Of a stretch of 40,402 bases of DNA, positions 8,293 to 16,040 are shown piece after piece; the first letter of the stretch is position 1; each line of letters begins with the position of its first letter. Below the pieces are notes generated by a model. The model worked only from the letters and a program-made list of their open reading frames with translations, was not told the DNA's origin and searched no databases. This stretch comes from an uncultured Granulosicoccaceae bacterium (lineage in GTDB: Bacteria > Pseudomonadota > Gammaproteobacteria > Granulosicoccales > Granulosicoccaceae). The DNA is taken from positions 1-40,402 of the forward strand of contig CALIHW010000131.1 in assembly GCA_938020525.1 (NCBI GenBank), given 5' to 3'. Made by a program: the position numbers and the translations under genes.

Positions 8293-10754
8293 CCCTTTGC
8301 TCTCACTCGTTCGTTTGCCGGATCCCACAATGGCTGATCTTCCTGCACCACTGCAGACATTTTCTCACCGTATATCTCAACTTCAAGAGTAGTACCGGGT
8401 ACAGCCACATCTGCCTGTAACATGCCAAGTGCAATAGACTTATCAATCCGGTGACCCCAGCCTCCGGAAGTGGTCTCACCAACAACGTTGCCGTTGTGCC
8501 ATAAGGTAGACATATAAGGTGCATCGCATTCTTTTGCATCAACAACCAGTGTGACAAAGCGCTTGCTAACACCGGCTGCTTTTTCTGCTTCAATTGCAGC
8601 TTTGCCGATGAAGTCGCCTTTGTCCAGATTAACGAATCGATCAAGACCACCTTGTAAAATGGAGTAGTCGGTAGATAAATCACCTTTCCATGCGCGGTAG
8701 CTTTTTTCAAGCCGCAGGGAATTCAGGGCAAACATACCAAACGGTTTTGCACCGAGGGGTGCGCCGGCTTTGACGATGTCTTCGTAGATCGCGACAGTAT
8801 CTTCGATCTTGGTGTGAACCTCCCAACCCAGTTCACCGGCAAAAGATACACGTACCAGCTGACACCAACGATCGTTGATTTGAACACTTTGATGGCTCAA
8901 CCACGGTAGTGAAAGATCCGCATCGCAAATGGATGCAAAGAGTTCGCGGGACTTGGGGCCGGTGACTATTAGACAATGAAAATCATCAGTGATGTTATCG
9001 ATGGTAATGCCGGAGTCTGCCGGCAGACGATGTTTTAACCAATCAAGATCATGCCATTCTGCAGTCGCGGCAGTTGTTAGAAAGAACATATCGTCTTCGA
9101 TAGCCATCACAGACATTTCTGTCACGATGCGGCCTTTATCATCACTGAAATAACTTAAACCCAGTCGACCGGTTCGGGGGATGTTGCCGGTGGTTAGACC
9201 GTTCAACCAGTCTCGTGCTTTTTCGCCTTTGAGCTTGTACCTTGAAAAGCCGGGTAGATCGAGAATGCCGACAGCATCTCTGACCGCATGGCACTCTTCA
9301 CGTACCCGTGGATACCAGGGACCTTCACGGTTCCATGTGTGAGTGCCTTCCTCGGAGGTGTCATCACCGGCTGCGGCAAACCAGTTTGGTCTTTCCCAGC
9401 CATTGAATGCACCAAATTGTGCACCGAGCGCTGTCATCTTGTCATGCAGTGGTGAATGCTTTTTATCTCTTGCTGCAGGCCACTCGTGATGGGGAAAGTG
9501 CATTGCGTATTCATGGCCATAGACTTCCATGCCTTTTCTATTGCAGTAGTCCTGATCACAAAAACCGGTAAATCTTCTCGGATCACAAGACCACATATCC
9601 CACTCGGTTGAGCCTTCAGTGATCCACTCAGCCAGTACTTTACCGGCACCTCCGGACTGTGCAATACCAAAGGTAAACACACAAGCTTCATAAGCATTGC
9701 GTACTCCGGGCATCGGCCCGATTAACGGGTTACCGTCCGGCGTATAGGGAATTGGGCCGTTAATGCATTTGTTAATGCCGACTTCACCAAGCATCGGCAC
9801 ACGTGCCATAGCATCTTCCATGTGCCATTCAATACGTTCCAGGTCATCCGGGTACAGCTGGAATGAAAAGTCCGCAGGCATCGGATCATCCGGTGTCATC
9901 CAGTGGCCTTTGCAGTTGTTCTCATAAGGCCCGAGGTTCAGGCCGTATTTTTCCTGTCTTAAATAGTACGAAGAATCTACATCACGCAGTAAAGGCAGCT
10001 TTAAGTTGTTTGCTTCGCTCCACTCTTGTAGCTCCGGGATTTCATCCGTAAGCAGGTACTGATGGCTCATTGTCATCATCGGTACTTCGCGGCCTCCGTG
10101 CGGGATAAACCATCGACCAACTTCCTGTGCACGATAGCCTGCTGCATTGACAACTTTCTCACAACGTATGTTGCCTTGCTCTGTTTCAACTACCCACTCA
10201 TCACCTGATTTGCTGATACCTGTGACAGGGCAGAAGCGAACAATGTTTGCACCGAGGTCACGCGCACCTTTGGCGTATGCTTGTGTGAGCTGTGCCGGGT
10301 CTATATCTCCGTCGTACGGGTCGTACATTCCACCAACAAGATCGTGTGTCTCCAGAAACGGGTAGTATTTTTTTAAATCATCGACAGTGCACATCTCTGT
10401 GTCCATTCCCTGATAACGACCCATGCCGTTGACCCGCTTGAACTCCTGCATGCGCTCTTTACTGTGAGCAAGGCGGATTGAGCCTGTGACGTGATAGTTC
10501 ATCGGGTAGTCGACCTCGTCAGACAATCCTCGGTACAACTCTGCGCCATAGCGTTGCATGTTCATTACTGACCAGGAGGCCGAGAATGTTGGAACATTGC
10601 CGGCTGCGTGCCAGGTGGATCCGGAAGTCAGCTCGTTTTTTTCAAGCAGAACGCAATCAGTCCAGCCGGCTTTGGCAAGGTGGAACAGTGCAGACGCGCC
10701 GACAGCGCCTCCACCAATAATAACGACACGTGCCTGGTCAGGAAGCTGAGCCAT
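8289..10754 (-). CDS. Dimethylglycine/sarcosine dehydrogenase-like flavoprotein with GcvT domain (paralog 2)
   Basis: About 821 residues, with the same DAO plus GcvT layout as its downstream neighbour but clearly diverged. The dinucleotide motif is VVIIGGGAVGASALFHL and the flavin-linking motif is STWHAAGN (His49). In the folate domain the segment reads YFSDDKGRIVTEMSV, where paralog 1 has QMLNDRGGIEADITV. An acidic residue expected near folate is therefore Glu here and Asp there. GELGWEVH is conserved. The ATG at 10754 is preceded by TTGGACAAAAT; an earlier TTG at 10805 looks poor. It is the promoter-proximal gene of the operon and probably acts on a related but different N-methyl amine (inference). 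Confidence 0.9.
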   Translation of the reverse strand: MAQLPDQARVVIIGGGAVGASALFHLAKAGWTDCVLLEKNELTSGSTWHAAGNVPTFSASWSVMNMQRYGAELYRGLSDEVDYPMNYHVTGSIRLAHSKERMQEFKRVNGMGRYQGMDTEMCTVDDLKKYYPFLETHDLVGGMYDPYDGDIDPAQLTQAYAKGARDLGANIVRFCPVTGISKSGDEWVVETEQGNIRCEKVVNAAGYRAQEVGRWFIPHGGREVPMMTMSHQYLLTDEIPELQEWSEANNLKLPLLRDVDSSYYLRQEKYGLNLGPYENNCKGHWMTPDDPMPADFSFQLYPDDLERIEWHMEDAMARVPMLGEVGINKCINGPIPYTPDGNPLIGPMPGVRNAYEACVFTFGIAQSGGAGKVLAEWITEGSTEWDMWSCDPRRFTGFCDQDYCNRKGMEVYGHEYAMHFPHHEWPAARDKKHSPLHDKMTALGAQFGAFNGWERPNWFAAAGDDTSEEGTHTWNREGPWYPRVREECHAVRDAVGILDLPGFSRYKLKGEKARDWLNGLTTGNIPRTGRLGLSYFSDDKGRIVTEMSVMAIEDDMFFLTTAATAEWHDLDWLKHRLPADSGITIDNITDDFHCLIVTGPKSRELFASICDADLSLPWLSHQSVQINDRWCQLVRVSFAGELGWEVHTKIEDTVAIYEDIVKAGAPLGAKPFGMFALNSLRLEKSYRAWKGDLSTDYSILQGGLDRFVNLDKGDFIGKAAIEAEKAAGVSKRFVTLVVDAKECDAPYMSTLWHNGNVVGETTSGGWGHRIDKSIALGMLQADVAVPGTTLEVEIYGEKMSAVVQEDQPLWDPANERVRAKG

Positions 10755-10804
10755 ATTTTGTCCAATTAGAAGGGTAGATGAGCCCGAGTTTGTGGGCTTT
10801 GACA

Positions 10805-10810
10805 ATTATA
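10805..10810 (-). promoter_or_regulatory. Candidate -10 box for the DMGDH/PhyH operon
   Basis: On the minus strand a perfect TATAAT lies about 50 bases upstream of the ATG at 10754. No convincing -35 box sits 17 bases further up, so an activator may be needed. Confidence 0.35.
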
Positions 10811-10875
10811 GGTAAAGAGCCAGCAACGTACGCGCAATGGGTCAGACTTGAGCACCTGTGCGAAGTGTGTGGTTG

Positions 10876-10889
10876 GTTCTTTAAGGAAC
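10876..10889. promoter_or_regulatory. Near-palindrome upstream of the DMGDH operon
   Basis: GTTCTTTAAGGAAC is a 14-bp inverted repeat with a single G-T mismatch pair, lying about 65 bases upstream of the candidate -10 box. Its place and symmetry fit an activator site. The rest of the gap between 10755 and 11024 shows no gene. Confidence 0.35.
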
Positions 10890-11024
10890 GGTGGAGATTT
10901 TCACACGGACCTGTGTTTTTCGTCCATGATAAATTAGTGTGCGCCATGCGAAGTGGCGCGCGCAGAAAGGTCGGCAATCGGTGCCAGCCGGAAGAGCAGA
11001 TCAGCCGGGAGTGTGAAAAAGGAA

Positions 11025-11399
11025 CTATAGAGCGCGGAGATAATGTTCGTATTCGTTGATAGCGCTGCTCAATGCCAGATGGCTGTGCGAATGTTGCCAG
11101 AAATTGATTAGCTTGAAGCCTGACAGGCAGCTCCCCGGTCGCGGCGATGGACATGTCCAGATAGACTTCACTTCAAAAAGCACCAGCTCGTCGTCACAAA
11201 CATCACGCGGCATGCGCAGCGACAGTTCGTACGTCTCAGCACGCTTCACCGGTGATATGCACAGCATGCGGATTCCCTCAAGGGAAATATCCAGAATTTG
11301 GCCGAACTCGCGCCTGGTTACCTGGCAATTGACATGCATCGGGAATTTTAAGTTCTGACGTGGAAAACTTCGTCTGTTGTAGTCTGGCTTCGCGCTCAT
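11025..11399 (-). CDS. PilZ domain protein
   Basis: A 124-residue single-domain protein. NRRSFPRQNLKF near residue 8 gives the RxxxR cyclic-di-GMP motif, and LDISLEGIRM near residue 37 gives the D/NxSxxG motif. Family knowledge: PilZ domains bind cyclic-di-GMP and control surface polysaccharide or motility through protein contacts. No effector domain is fused, so it would act in trans. The gene stands alone on the minus strand, about 270 bases before the DMGDH operon. The last about 25 residues, rich in His and Ser, have no family match I recognise. Confidence 0.85.
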   Translation of the reverse strand: MSAKPDYNRRSFPRQNLKFPMHVNCQVTRREFGQILDISLEGIRMLCISPVKRAETYELSLRMPRDVCDDELVLFEVKSIWTCPSPRPGSCLSGFKLINFWQHSHSHLALSSAINEYEHYLRAL

Positions 11400-11580
11400 G
11401 CTCTCTGTGCTGTTCTCGTGAATTGTGTCGCGACCGTTTACCTATTTGTGGCCACAAACAGTTAGTTATAGGACACATCGCGGCATTGGCAACCAGCGAA
11501 ACCGGATTAGTGGATGCGAAGCCAGAGAACTCGTATTATCCGTCACAGCTTTGACTATAAAAGCGCGTAAATTGTTGTTT

Positions 11581-11619
11581 ATCCGCATAATTACGGATGT
11601 AATGATAACTATCTATACT
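11581..11619 (+). promoter_or_regulatory. Candidate promoter of the 176-residue gene
   Basis: TTACGG (11591-11596) and TATACT (11614-11619) are separated by 17 bases. The inverted pair ATCCG/CGGAT (11581-11598) overlaps the -35 region and might be an operator. The gene's ATG follows 24 bases after the -10 box. Confidence 0.45.
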
Positions 11620-11643
11620 ACTTAGATTAAGGAGTTCTCTGTT

Positions 11644-12174
11644 ATGAATGATGCAGTAAAAGATCAGTACACCGAAGATGAATGGTTTCTGATATCCAGT
11701 GTGCCCTCAATGGTCGGTGCAGCAATGGCTGGTGCCGGTAAGAGCGGCATAATTGGTACGGCCAAAGAAGCAATGGCCAGCATGAAAAGCATGGTGGCTG
11801 GTAAGAGCGACTACCCGGAAAATGAGCTAATCAATGCCGTGCTGGTAAAAGCCGACAGTTTTAGCGATGCAAGAGAAAAAGCCGGTGCTTACCGTGAAAA
11901 AGCCATGGCACAGTTTAAAGAGCAGAACATCAGCAGCCCGGAAGAGTTTAATAACTATATGCTGGACAACGCTCGCAAAGCCGTGGCCCTGGTGAAAGCC
12001 AAGCGTAGCGACAAAGAAGCAAACGAGTACCAGCAGTGGTGTATCGATGTGGCTAAAAAAGTGGCTGAGTCTGCCTCTGAAGGAGGTTTCATGGGGTTCG
12101 GTGGTGAACAGGTGAGTGATGGTGAAAAAGCGTTAATGGCAGAATTGCAGAAGGTATTTACTGTAATGACCTAA
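11644..12174 (+). CDS. Unrecognised 176-residue soluble protein
   Basis: I do not recognise a family. The start is well supported: AAGGAG lies nine bases before the ATG, and a promoter-like pair is upstream. The protein has a glycine/alanine/methionine-rich stretch (about residues 20-50, GAAMAGAGKSG...AMASMKSMVAGK). A long charged helical region follows (about 60-150), rich in Lys, Glu and Ala, then a short glycine patch SEGGFMGFGGEQ near 155. There is no signal peptide or membrane span. The composition suggests an abundant helical, perhaps stress-related or self-associating protein, but that is a guess. It is probably a single-gene transcript ended by the weak hairpin at 12411. Confidence 0.75.
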   Translation: MNDAVKDQYTEDEWFLISSVPSMVGAAMAGAGKSGIIGTAKEAMASMKSMVAGKSDYPENELINAVLVKADSFSDAREKAGAYREKAMAQFKEQNISSPEEFNNYMLDNARKAVALVKAKRSDKEANEYQQWCIDVAKKVAESASEGGFMGFGGEQVSDGEKALMAELQKVFTVMT

Positions 12175-12194
12175 TCTCGTCGTTGCCGGTGAGG

Positions 12195-12266
12195 CCATGG
12201 CCATTACCATTACCATTACTACTAAGGACCATAGCTACATGGCCATTGCTACTATGGCCATAGCAC
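12195..12266 (+). repeat. CCATTA/ATGGCC micro-repeat region
   Basis: The gap between 12175 and 12466 contains CCATTA three times in a row and several further copies of ATGGCCAT or its variants within about 70 bases. A perfect 6-bp hairpin TGCAGG/CCTGCA lies at 12365-12380. No coding frame is convincing here. Confidence 0.5.
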
Positions 12267-12410
12267 CTGTGACTGTTCCAACTATAGTATTCGCAACTGT
12301 GGTTAGCCGTGCTACTGATCATTGGCAACCACTGCCTTGAATTGATAGCATGTAGTCACTGAACTGCAGGCCAGCCTGCATCAAAGACCAAGCAATAAAA
12401 ATCTAAACAG

Positions 12411-12436
12411 AGCCGGGTCAATCCCGGTTTTGTTTT
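12411..12436 (+). terminator. Weak rho-independent terminator
   Basis: CCGGG/CCCGG stem with loop TCAAT followed by TTTTGTTTTAT. It lies downstream of the 176-residue gene and directly upstream of the next gene. Confidence 0.55.
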
Positions 12437-12466
12437 ATAGCAGTTTTGCAATGCCCGGACTCTGCA

Positions 12467-12820
12467 ATGGCTCTACCTATAATGCCAGTTTTAAAACTGA
12501 TCGCACTGGGTTCAGTAAAGATAATATTTCTTGGACTCGGGGCATTGATTGTCCCTGTTTTTACTGTGCGATTAGTAATAGGGGGTACCGGGGAGTCAAT
12601 TCGCATGGCCACAAACTGGATGATTGATCACGGCAAAATGGATCAGACAGAGGCCGATCTCTTTTTTCAAACACTGAGCAAAGTGCAGCAAGCGGAGTTT
12701 ACCCGCTCACAGGCGCGCGGATTGTTGTTTGCGAAAATAAAGAAAACAGCAACTGGCACACTTTCCGGCGTAAAGTTCGTGGGACAATGGGTGTTGGGGT
12801 TCTTCAGGGGCAAAGGTTGA
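12467..12820 (+). CDS. Small inner-membrane protein of unknown function
   Basis: 117 residues from the ATG at 12467; an in-frame TTG at 12446 would add seven. Residues about 5-40 are strongly hydrophobic (PVLKLIALGSVKIIFLGLG and on), enough for one or two spans. The rest is a basic and acidic helical tail ending VGQWVLGFFRGKG. I recognise no family. Only 18 bases separate its stop from the VTT-domain gene, so the two are probably cotranscribed and may act together at the membrane. Confidence 0.55.
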   Translation: MALPIMPVLKLIALGSVKIIFLGLGALIVPVFTVRLVIGGTGESIRMATNWMIDHGKMDQTEADLFFQTLSKVQQAEFTRSQARGLLFAKIKKTATGTLSGVKFVGQWVLGFFRGKG

Positions 12821-12838
12821 AAACCGTGCGTTCTGACG

Positions 12839-13597
12839 GTGTGGTGGCATGGTAAAAGCGCAGTAGTCAAAGTGAGCAATAATAAAAGCGCTGCAATACC
12901 CTGGTTGCCGTTGCTAACAGGCTTGTTCTTAGTTGCCTCGGTAGTCGGTAGTATCTGGATTATTGCTTTTGACGGGCACACGTTCGTGCAGTCACTGTTG
13001 GTCGGTATAAACAACCGAGTAGCAGTAACCGGCGGTAGCACTCTTTGGTTAGGTGCCTACGCCTTGTTGTGTGTGCTCAGCCAGCTACTCGTCATACCAA
13101 GCGGCTCCTTAATACTGATCGCTGCAGGATTTATATTTTCACCGTTGCTGGCTGCGGGAATCTTCTCCGTCGCGCAGGTATTGTGTAGCTGGCCGGTGTA
13201 TCGAATCGGTAAAACCATCAGCGATAAGTTCCCGCATCGTTTTCAGTTACTCAGTGATAAGTTTAACTTTCCATCAGACTGGGATCGCCTGGTGCAGGAG
13301 GAGGGGTTTATCGCGACAATCGTACTCAGACTCACTCCGGTAATACCGAGTGCTGTGGCATGTCTTCTGGCAGCTGGATTAAATATTAGTCTTGCCAGAT
13401 TTATTCCTGCAACCATTGCTGTTTGCTGGATAAGGCCGTTGTTTTTCGCAAGTGTCGGTGGGTCACTGCAGGCATTGTCAGCGATATCTGATGCAACAGC
13501 TGCAAAGAGTGTATTGTTGCCTCTGCTGTTACTCTTTGTCGCAGCGGTACTGGTTCTGATGAGTAAGCTTTATCTGAGGATGCGCAGCCAGGCCTGA
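12839..13597 (+). CDS. TVP38/TMEM64 (VTT domain) family membrane protein
   Basis: 252 residues with about six hydrophobic spans. The central region shows the VTT-domain pattern: VIPSGSLILIAAGFIFSP followed by a reentrant-like stretch, then EGFIATIVLRLTPVIPSAV about 60 residues later. The family (DedA/TVP38 superfamily) is linked to lipid scrambling or membrane homeostasis. The family's usual phenylalanine- and glycine-rich motif is partly diverged (RLTPVIPSAVACLLAAG). The start is uncertain: GTG at 12839 and GTG at 12872 (giving MSNNKSAAIPW) are both possible and neither has a strong ribosome-binding site. Confidence 0.78.
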   Translation: MWWHGKSAVVKVSNNKSAAIPWLPLLTGLFLVASVVGSIWIIAFDGHTFVQSLLVGINNRVAVTGGSTLWLGAYALLCVLSQLLVIPSGSLILIAAGFIFSPLLAAGIFSVAQVLCSWPVYRIGKTISDKFPHRFQLLSDKFNFPSDWDRLVQEEGFIATIVLRLTPVIPSAVACLLAAGLNISLARFIPATIAVCWIRPLFFASVGGSLQALSAISDATAAKSVLLPLLLLFVAAVLVLMSKLYLRMRSQA

Positions 13598-13610
13598 TTA
13601 TGCGGGTCAC

Positions 13611-13639
13611 TTGAATACCTCCGCCAGCCTACCTACAAT
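13611..13639 (+). promoter_or_regulatory. Candidate sigma-70 promoter for the 66-residue gene
   Basis: TTGAAT, 17-base spacer, TACAAT. The coding ATG follows 30 bases after the -10 box, giving a short leader. Confidence 0.5.
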
Positions 13640-13669
13640 GCGCACACGCACCTTATCCGGATTCATCTA

Positions 13670-13870
13670 ATGTCTAACGAAGATAACTCGTTTGTCGCTT
13701 TATTTAATGGCTACCACAGCAAACATACTCATGAGAAGCGTGCTGTGGCAGTAGCTGCCGCTCTGGAAATAATACGCGCTGATGCTTCTGGCGGTAATGC
13801 TGAAGTTGGTGACGAGTTGAAAAGCCTGGCTAAATACGCGGACCAGATTCAAAAGGCATTGGCTGACTGA
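13670..13870 (+). CDS. Small hypothetical protein (66 residues)
   Basis: An acidic, helical 66-residue protein without signal or membrane segment: MSNEDNSFVALFNGYHSKHT at the start, an alanine-rich helix in the middle (AVAVAAALEIIRADAS) and KYADQIQKALAD at the end. I do not recognise it. Support comes from a good promoter-like sequence upstream and protein-like composition. The ribosome-binding site is poor. Confidence 0.6.
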   Translation: MSNEDNSFVALFNGYHSKHTHEKRAVAVAAALEIIRADASGGNAEVGDELKSLAKYADQIQKALAD

Positions 13871-13953
13871 ATACAAGGTATTTCTACAGCCAGCTTTTAA
13901 CAGGCTTCCTGTAGCGGGCTGTTGGTGTTTGCCAGGTCTGATTGTAGTAGCTG

Positions 13954-13989
13954 TTTGGCCTGGTTATTTGGCCTGGTTATTTGGTCTGG
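13954..13989. repeat. 13-bp tandem repeat abutting the sugar-kinase stop codon
   Basis: TTTGGCCTGGTTA occurs at 13954-13966 and 13967-13979, and a third partial copy TTTGGTCTGG ends at 13989, right beside the stop codon of the minus-strand kinase gene. Confidence 0.75.
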
Positions 13990-14931
13990 CTACGAGTTCA
14001 ATACTTCATCCAGTGTTGGCAGGTCCGCACCAAATCGGCTACAGGTAACAGCCGCTGCTTTAAGGGCAAACTCAAGACTTGCTTTGGCATCAACGGTACC
14101 CTTTAGCGACCCATCATCAGCAATATGATTATTGGCTGCCATCCAGTGCAGAACTGATGCCTGAAAAGTATCTCCGGCTCCTACAGTGTCCTTAACGTCA
14201 ACCGGTTTTGATTTGGCTGTAACCGGGTTTGAATCAGAAGTGTATACGCTTGCACCTTCCGCTCCGCGAGTAATGTAGACAATAGAGGCACCGTGATCAA
14301 AACACTCGGTGACAAAACGTTCTTCATTGTTCTTGCCGAATAAACCTTCAATGTCCTCATCACTGCCTTTAATTAACGTGGCAGTAGAGGCGAAGGCTTT
14401 GAAGTTTGAGCGCCAGATATCAAGGTCTGGCTCGATAGCCAACCGAAGATTCGGGTCATAGCTGATAAATCTTTTACCTTGCTCACGCTTTGCCAAGGCC
14501 TTTAGTGACTCGGCTACATTACCTACCGCTGTTGAGTAAGATCCAAAGTGCAGGGTTCTAACGGCATCAGGTAGCTGTTTTGGAAGTTCTGAGATAACCA
14601 CTGATACATCTGCTGTGTCGTTGATATAAAAACTGTACTTTGCAGAACCGTCGGGCTGCTTGATGATAAACGCAAGGGTTGTATTGCGATCAGTTGGCAG
14701 ACACAAGGAAGTATCAACCGAGTTGTCTTTAAGAAACTGCGTTAAACCCTGACCGAACACATCGTTGGAAAGCTTGGTGAAGTAAGCGCTCTGATGTCCC
14801 ATGCGTGATAAGCCCAGTGCCACGTTCATTGGTGATCCACCGGTTACACCGTTTACCACGACGCGCAGATTGTCTGTGCTGTCAGGCTCCAGAAACATAT
14901 CGTATAGCGAATCACCACAGCTTAAAAACAT
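13990..14931 (-). CDS. PfkB-family carbohydrate kinase (fructokinase-like)
   Basis: 313 residues of ribokinase fold. An N-terminal CGDSLYDMF strand is followed by the glycine-rich sugar-binding motif GVTGGSPMNVALGLSRMG. The C-terminal signature DTVGAGDTFQASV holds the catalytic aspartate and anion hole. The predicted reaction is ATP-dependent phosphorylation of a sugar, most likely fructose or a related hexose; the exact sugar is open. The ATG at 14931 follows GATCGAG. It stands alone: the strong terminator at 14981-15012 separates it from the binding-protein gene upstream. No sugar transporter is adjacent. Confidence 0.88.
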   Translation of the reverse strand: MFLSCGDSLYDMFLEPDSTDNLRVVVNGVTGGSPMNVALGLSRMGHQSAYFTKLSNDVFGQGLTQFLKDNSVDTSLCLPTDRNTTLAFIIKQPDGSAKYSFYINDTADVSVVISELPKQLPDAVRTLHFGSYSTAVGNVAESLKALAKREQGKRFISYDPNLRLAIEPDLDIWRSNFKAFASTATLIKGSDEDIEGLFGKNNEERFVTECFDHGASIVYITRGAEGASVYTSDSNPVTAKSKPVDVKDTVGAGDTFQASVLHWMAANNHIADDGSLKGTVDAKASLEFALKAAAVTCSRFGADLPTLDEVLNS

Positions 14932-14980
14932 AACTCGATCTCAAGTTGATTTTTTTTAATGATTATGGGAATTTAAACAA

Positions 14981-15012
14981 AAAAAGAGCCGCGACCAGCG
15001 CGGCTCTTTTTT
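14981..15012 (-). terminator. Strong rho-independent terminator of the transporter operon
   Basis: A perfect 13-bp inverted repeat AAAAAGAGCCGCG/CGCGGCTCTTTTT around the loop ACCAG, with A and T tracts on both sides. It lies just after the stop of the binding-protein gene read on the minus strand, and could work both ways. Confidence 0.9.
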
Positions 15013-15030
15013 GTCAAAGCAGTGATTATA

Positions 15031-15963
15031 TTACTTTGGCATCCACGCTTTCCAGGTGTCTTCGTTGTTATCCAGCCACGCAGCAACAACTTCTTCCATG
15101 TCTTTACCATCCACATCGACTTCAAGAATCATGGGTGCCTGCATTTCGTTAGTGAGTCTGAAGTTATTAAGCAGCTCTATTACCTCAGGATTTTTCTCGG
15201 CAAATTCAGGATTGGCGTAGTTGAACGTGACGTCCTCAGCCCAACCGGTGGCAGGCCACTTGTCGTCAGAGTGAGCAGGTAGTTCAACCTTCACTAAATC
15301 AAGTGCTGCATGAATCCAGTGTGGTTCCCACGCATAGGCAATGAAAGGTTCCTGACGCTTGTAGGCTGCTTGCATTTCTGCCCAGTGAGCGGCTTCTGAG
15401 CCAAGCTCTACTGCCTCGTAGTTTAAACCGAGCAGTTCCATTCTTTTGTTGTCTTCACACTGCCATGAGGCTGCAGGACAACCCAGCAGTCTGCCCTTGT
15501 CACCGGTTTCAAGAGTTTTAAACAGATCAGCGTATTGATTCATGTTTTCCCAGCTCTTGAGATCAGGTGCAGGTGCGTTATCACCTTCAACCATGTAGCG
15601 TGGGACGTAGTAGCTGGAAACCCCGATCACACCGGCATCTGCAACTTTCAACATGGAACCGTCACCACCGAACTCAGTTACATACTTTTGAATGGTGGTT
15701 GAGTATGAAGGCCAGAGTTCGCAACCGTAGTCGAGATCACCTGCGCGAATTGCCTCATCTCGGCCAGGGCCAGATGGCATGACAATGCGCTTGACCTTAA
15801 AATCCATTTCATTTTCGAGAATCTGGTGGACGATCTCACACATGACTGCACCACCAGTCCAGTCGTTAACGGCAGAATTCACCAGGCCGCCGGCTGACGC
15901 TGGAGTCGATACGGTGATCGCGAGCGCCAGAGCGCCTGCAACAGAAGTAAGAGTTTGTTTCAT
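15031..15963 (-). CDS. Betaine-type ABC transporter substrate-binding protein (OpuAC/ProX family), system 1
   Basis: 310 residues from the ATG at 15963, which is preceded by GAGGAA and opens with a clear Sec signal peptide (MKQTLTSVAGALALAITVS, cleavage after PASA). A longer frame upstream has no support. The mature protein has the OpuAC pattern: NDWTGGAVMCEIV, AGDLDYGCELWPSY, and tryptophan-rich stretches (AAHWAEMQ, AYAWEPHWIH) that could form the aromatic cage for a quaternary amine. It acts in the periplasm and would deliver solute to the double permease encoded upstream. Its ATPase is encoded divergently at 18492. Betaine, carnitine, choline or proline betaine are all possible. Confidence 0.88.
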   Translation of the reverse strand: MKQTLTSVAGALALAITVSTPASAGGLVNSAVNDWTGGAVMCEIVHQILENEMDFKVKRIVMPSGPGRDEAIRAGDLDYGCELWPSYSTTIQKYVTEFGGDGSMLKVADAGVIGVSSYYVPRYMVEGDNAPAPDLKSWENMNQYADLFKTLETGDKGRLLGCPAASWQCEDNKRMELLGLNYEAVELGSEAAHWAEMQAAYKRQEPFIAYAWEPHWIHAALDLVKVELPAHSDDKWPATGWAEDVTFNYANPEFAEKNPEVIELLNNFRLTNEMQAPMILEVDVDGKDMEEVVAAWLDNNEDTWKAWMPK

Positions 15964-16040
15964 AATATTCCTCGATTTCGCTTGTTGTGCCTGGAGGCAT
16001 TTTGTGCAGCCAGCCAGTCGACTCTGTACTGACGCATTAC

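Noticed and set aside
10738-11154. Frames on both strands in the gap between PilZ and DMGDH paralog 2
   Set aside because: They overlap the ends of two secure genes, have random-looking composition and lack ribosome-binding sites.
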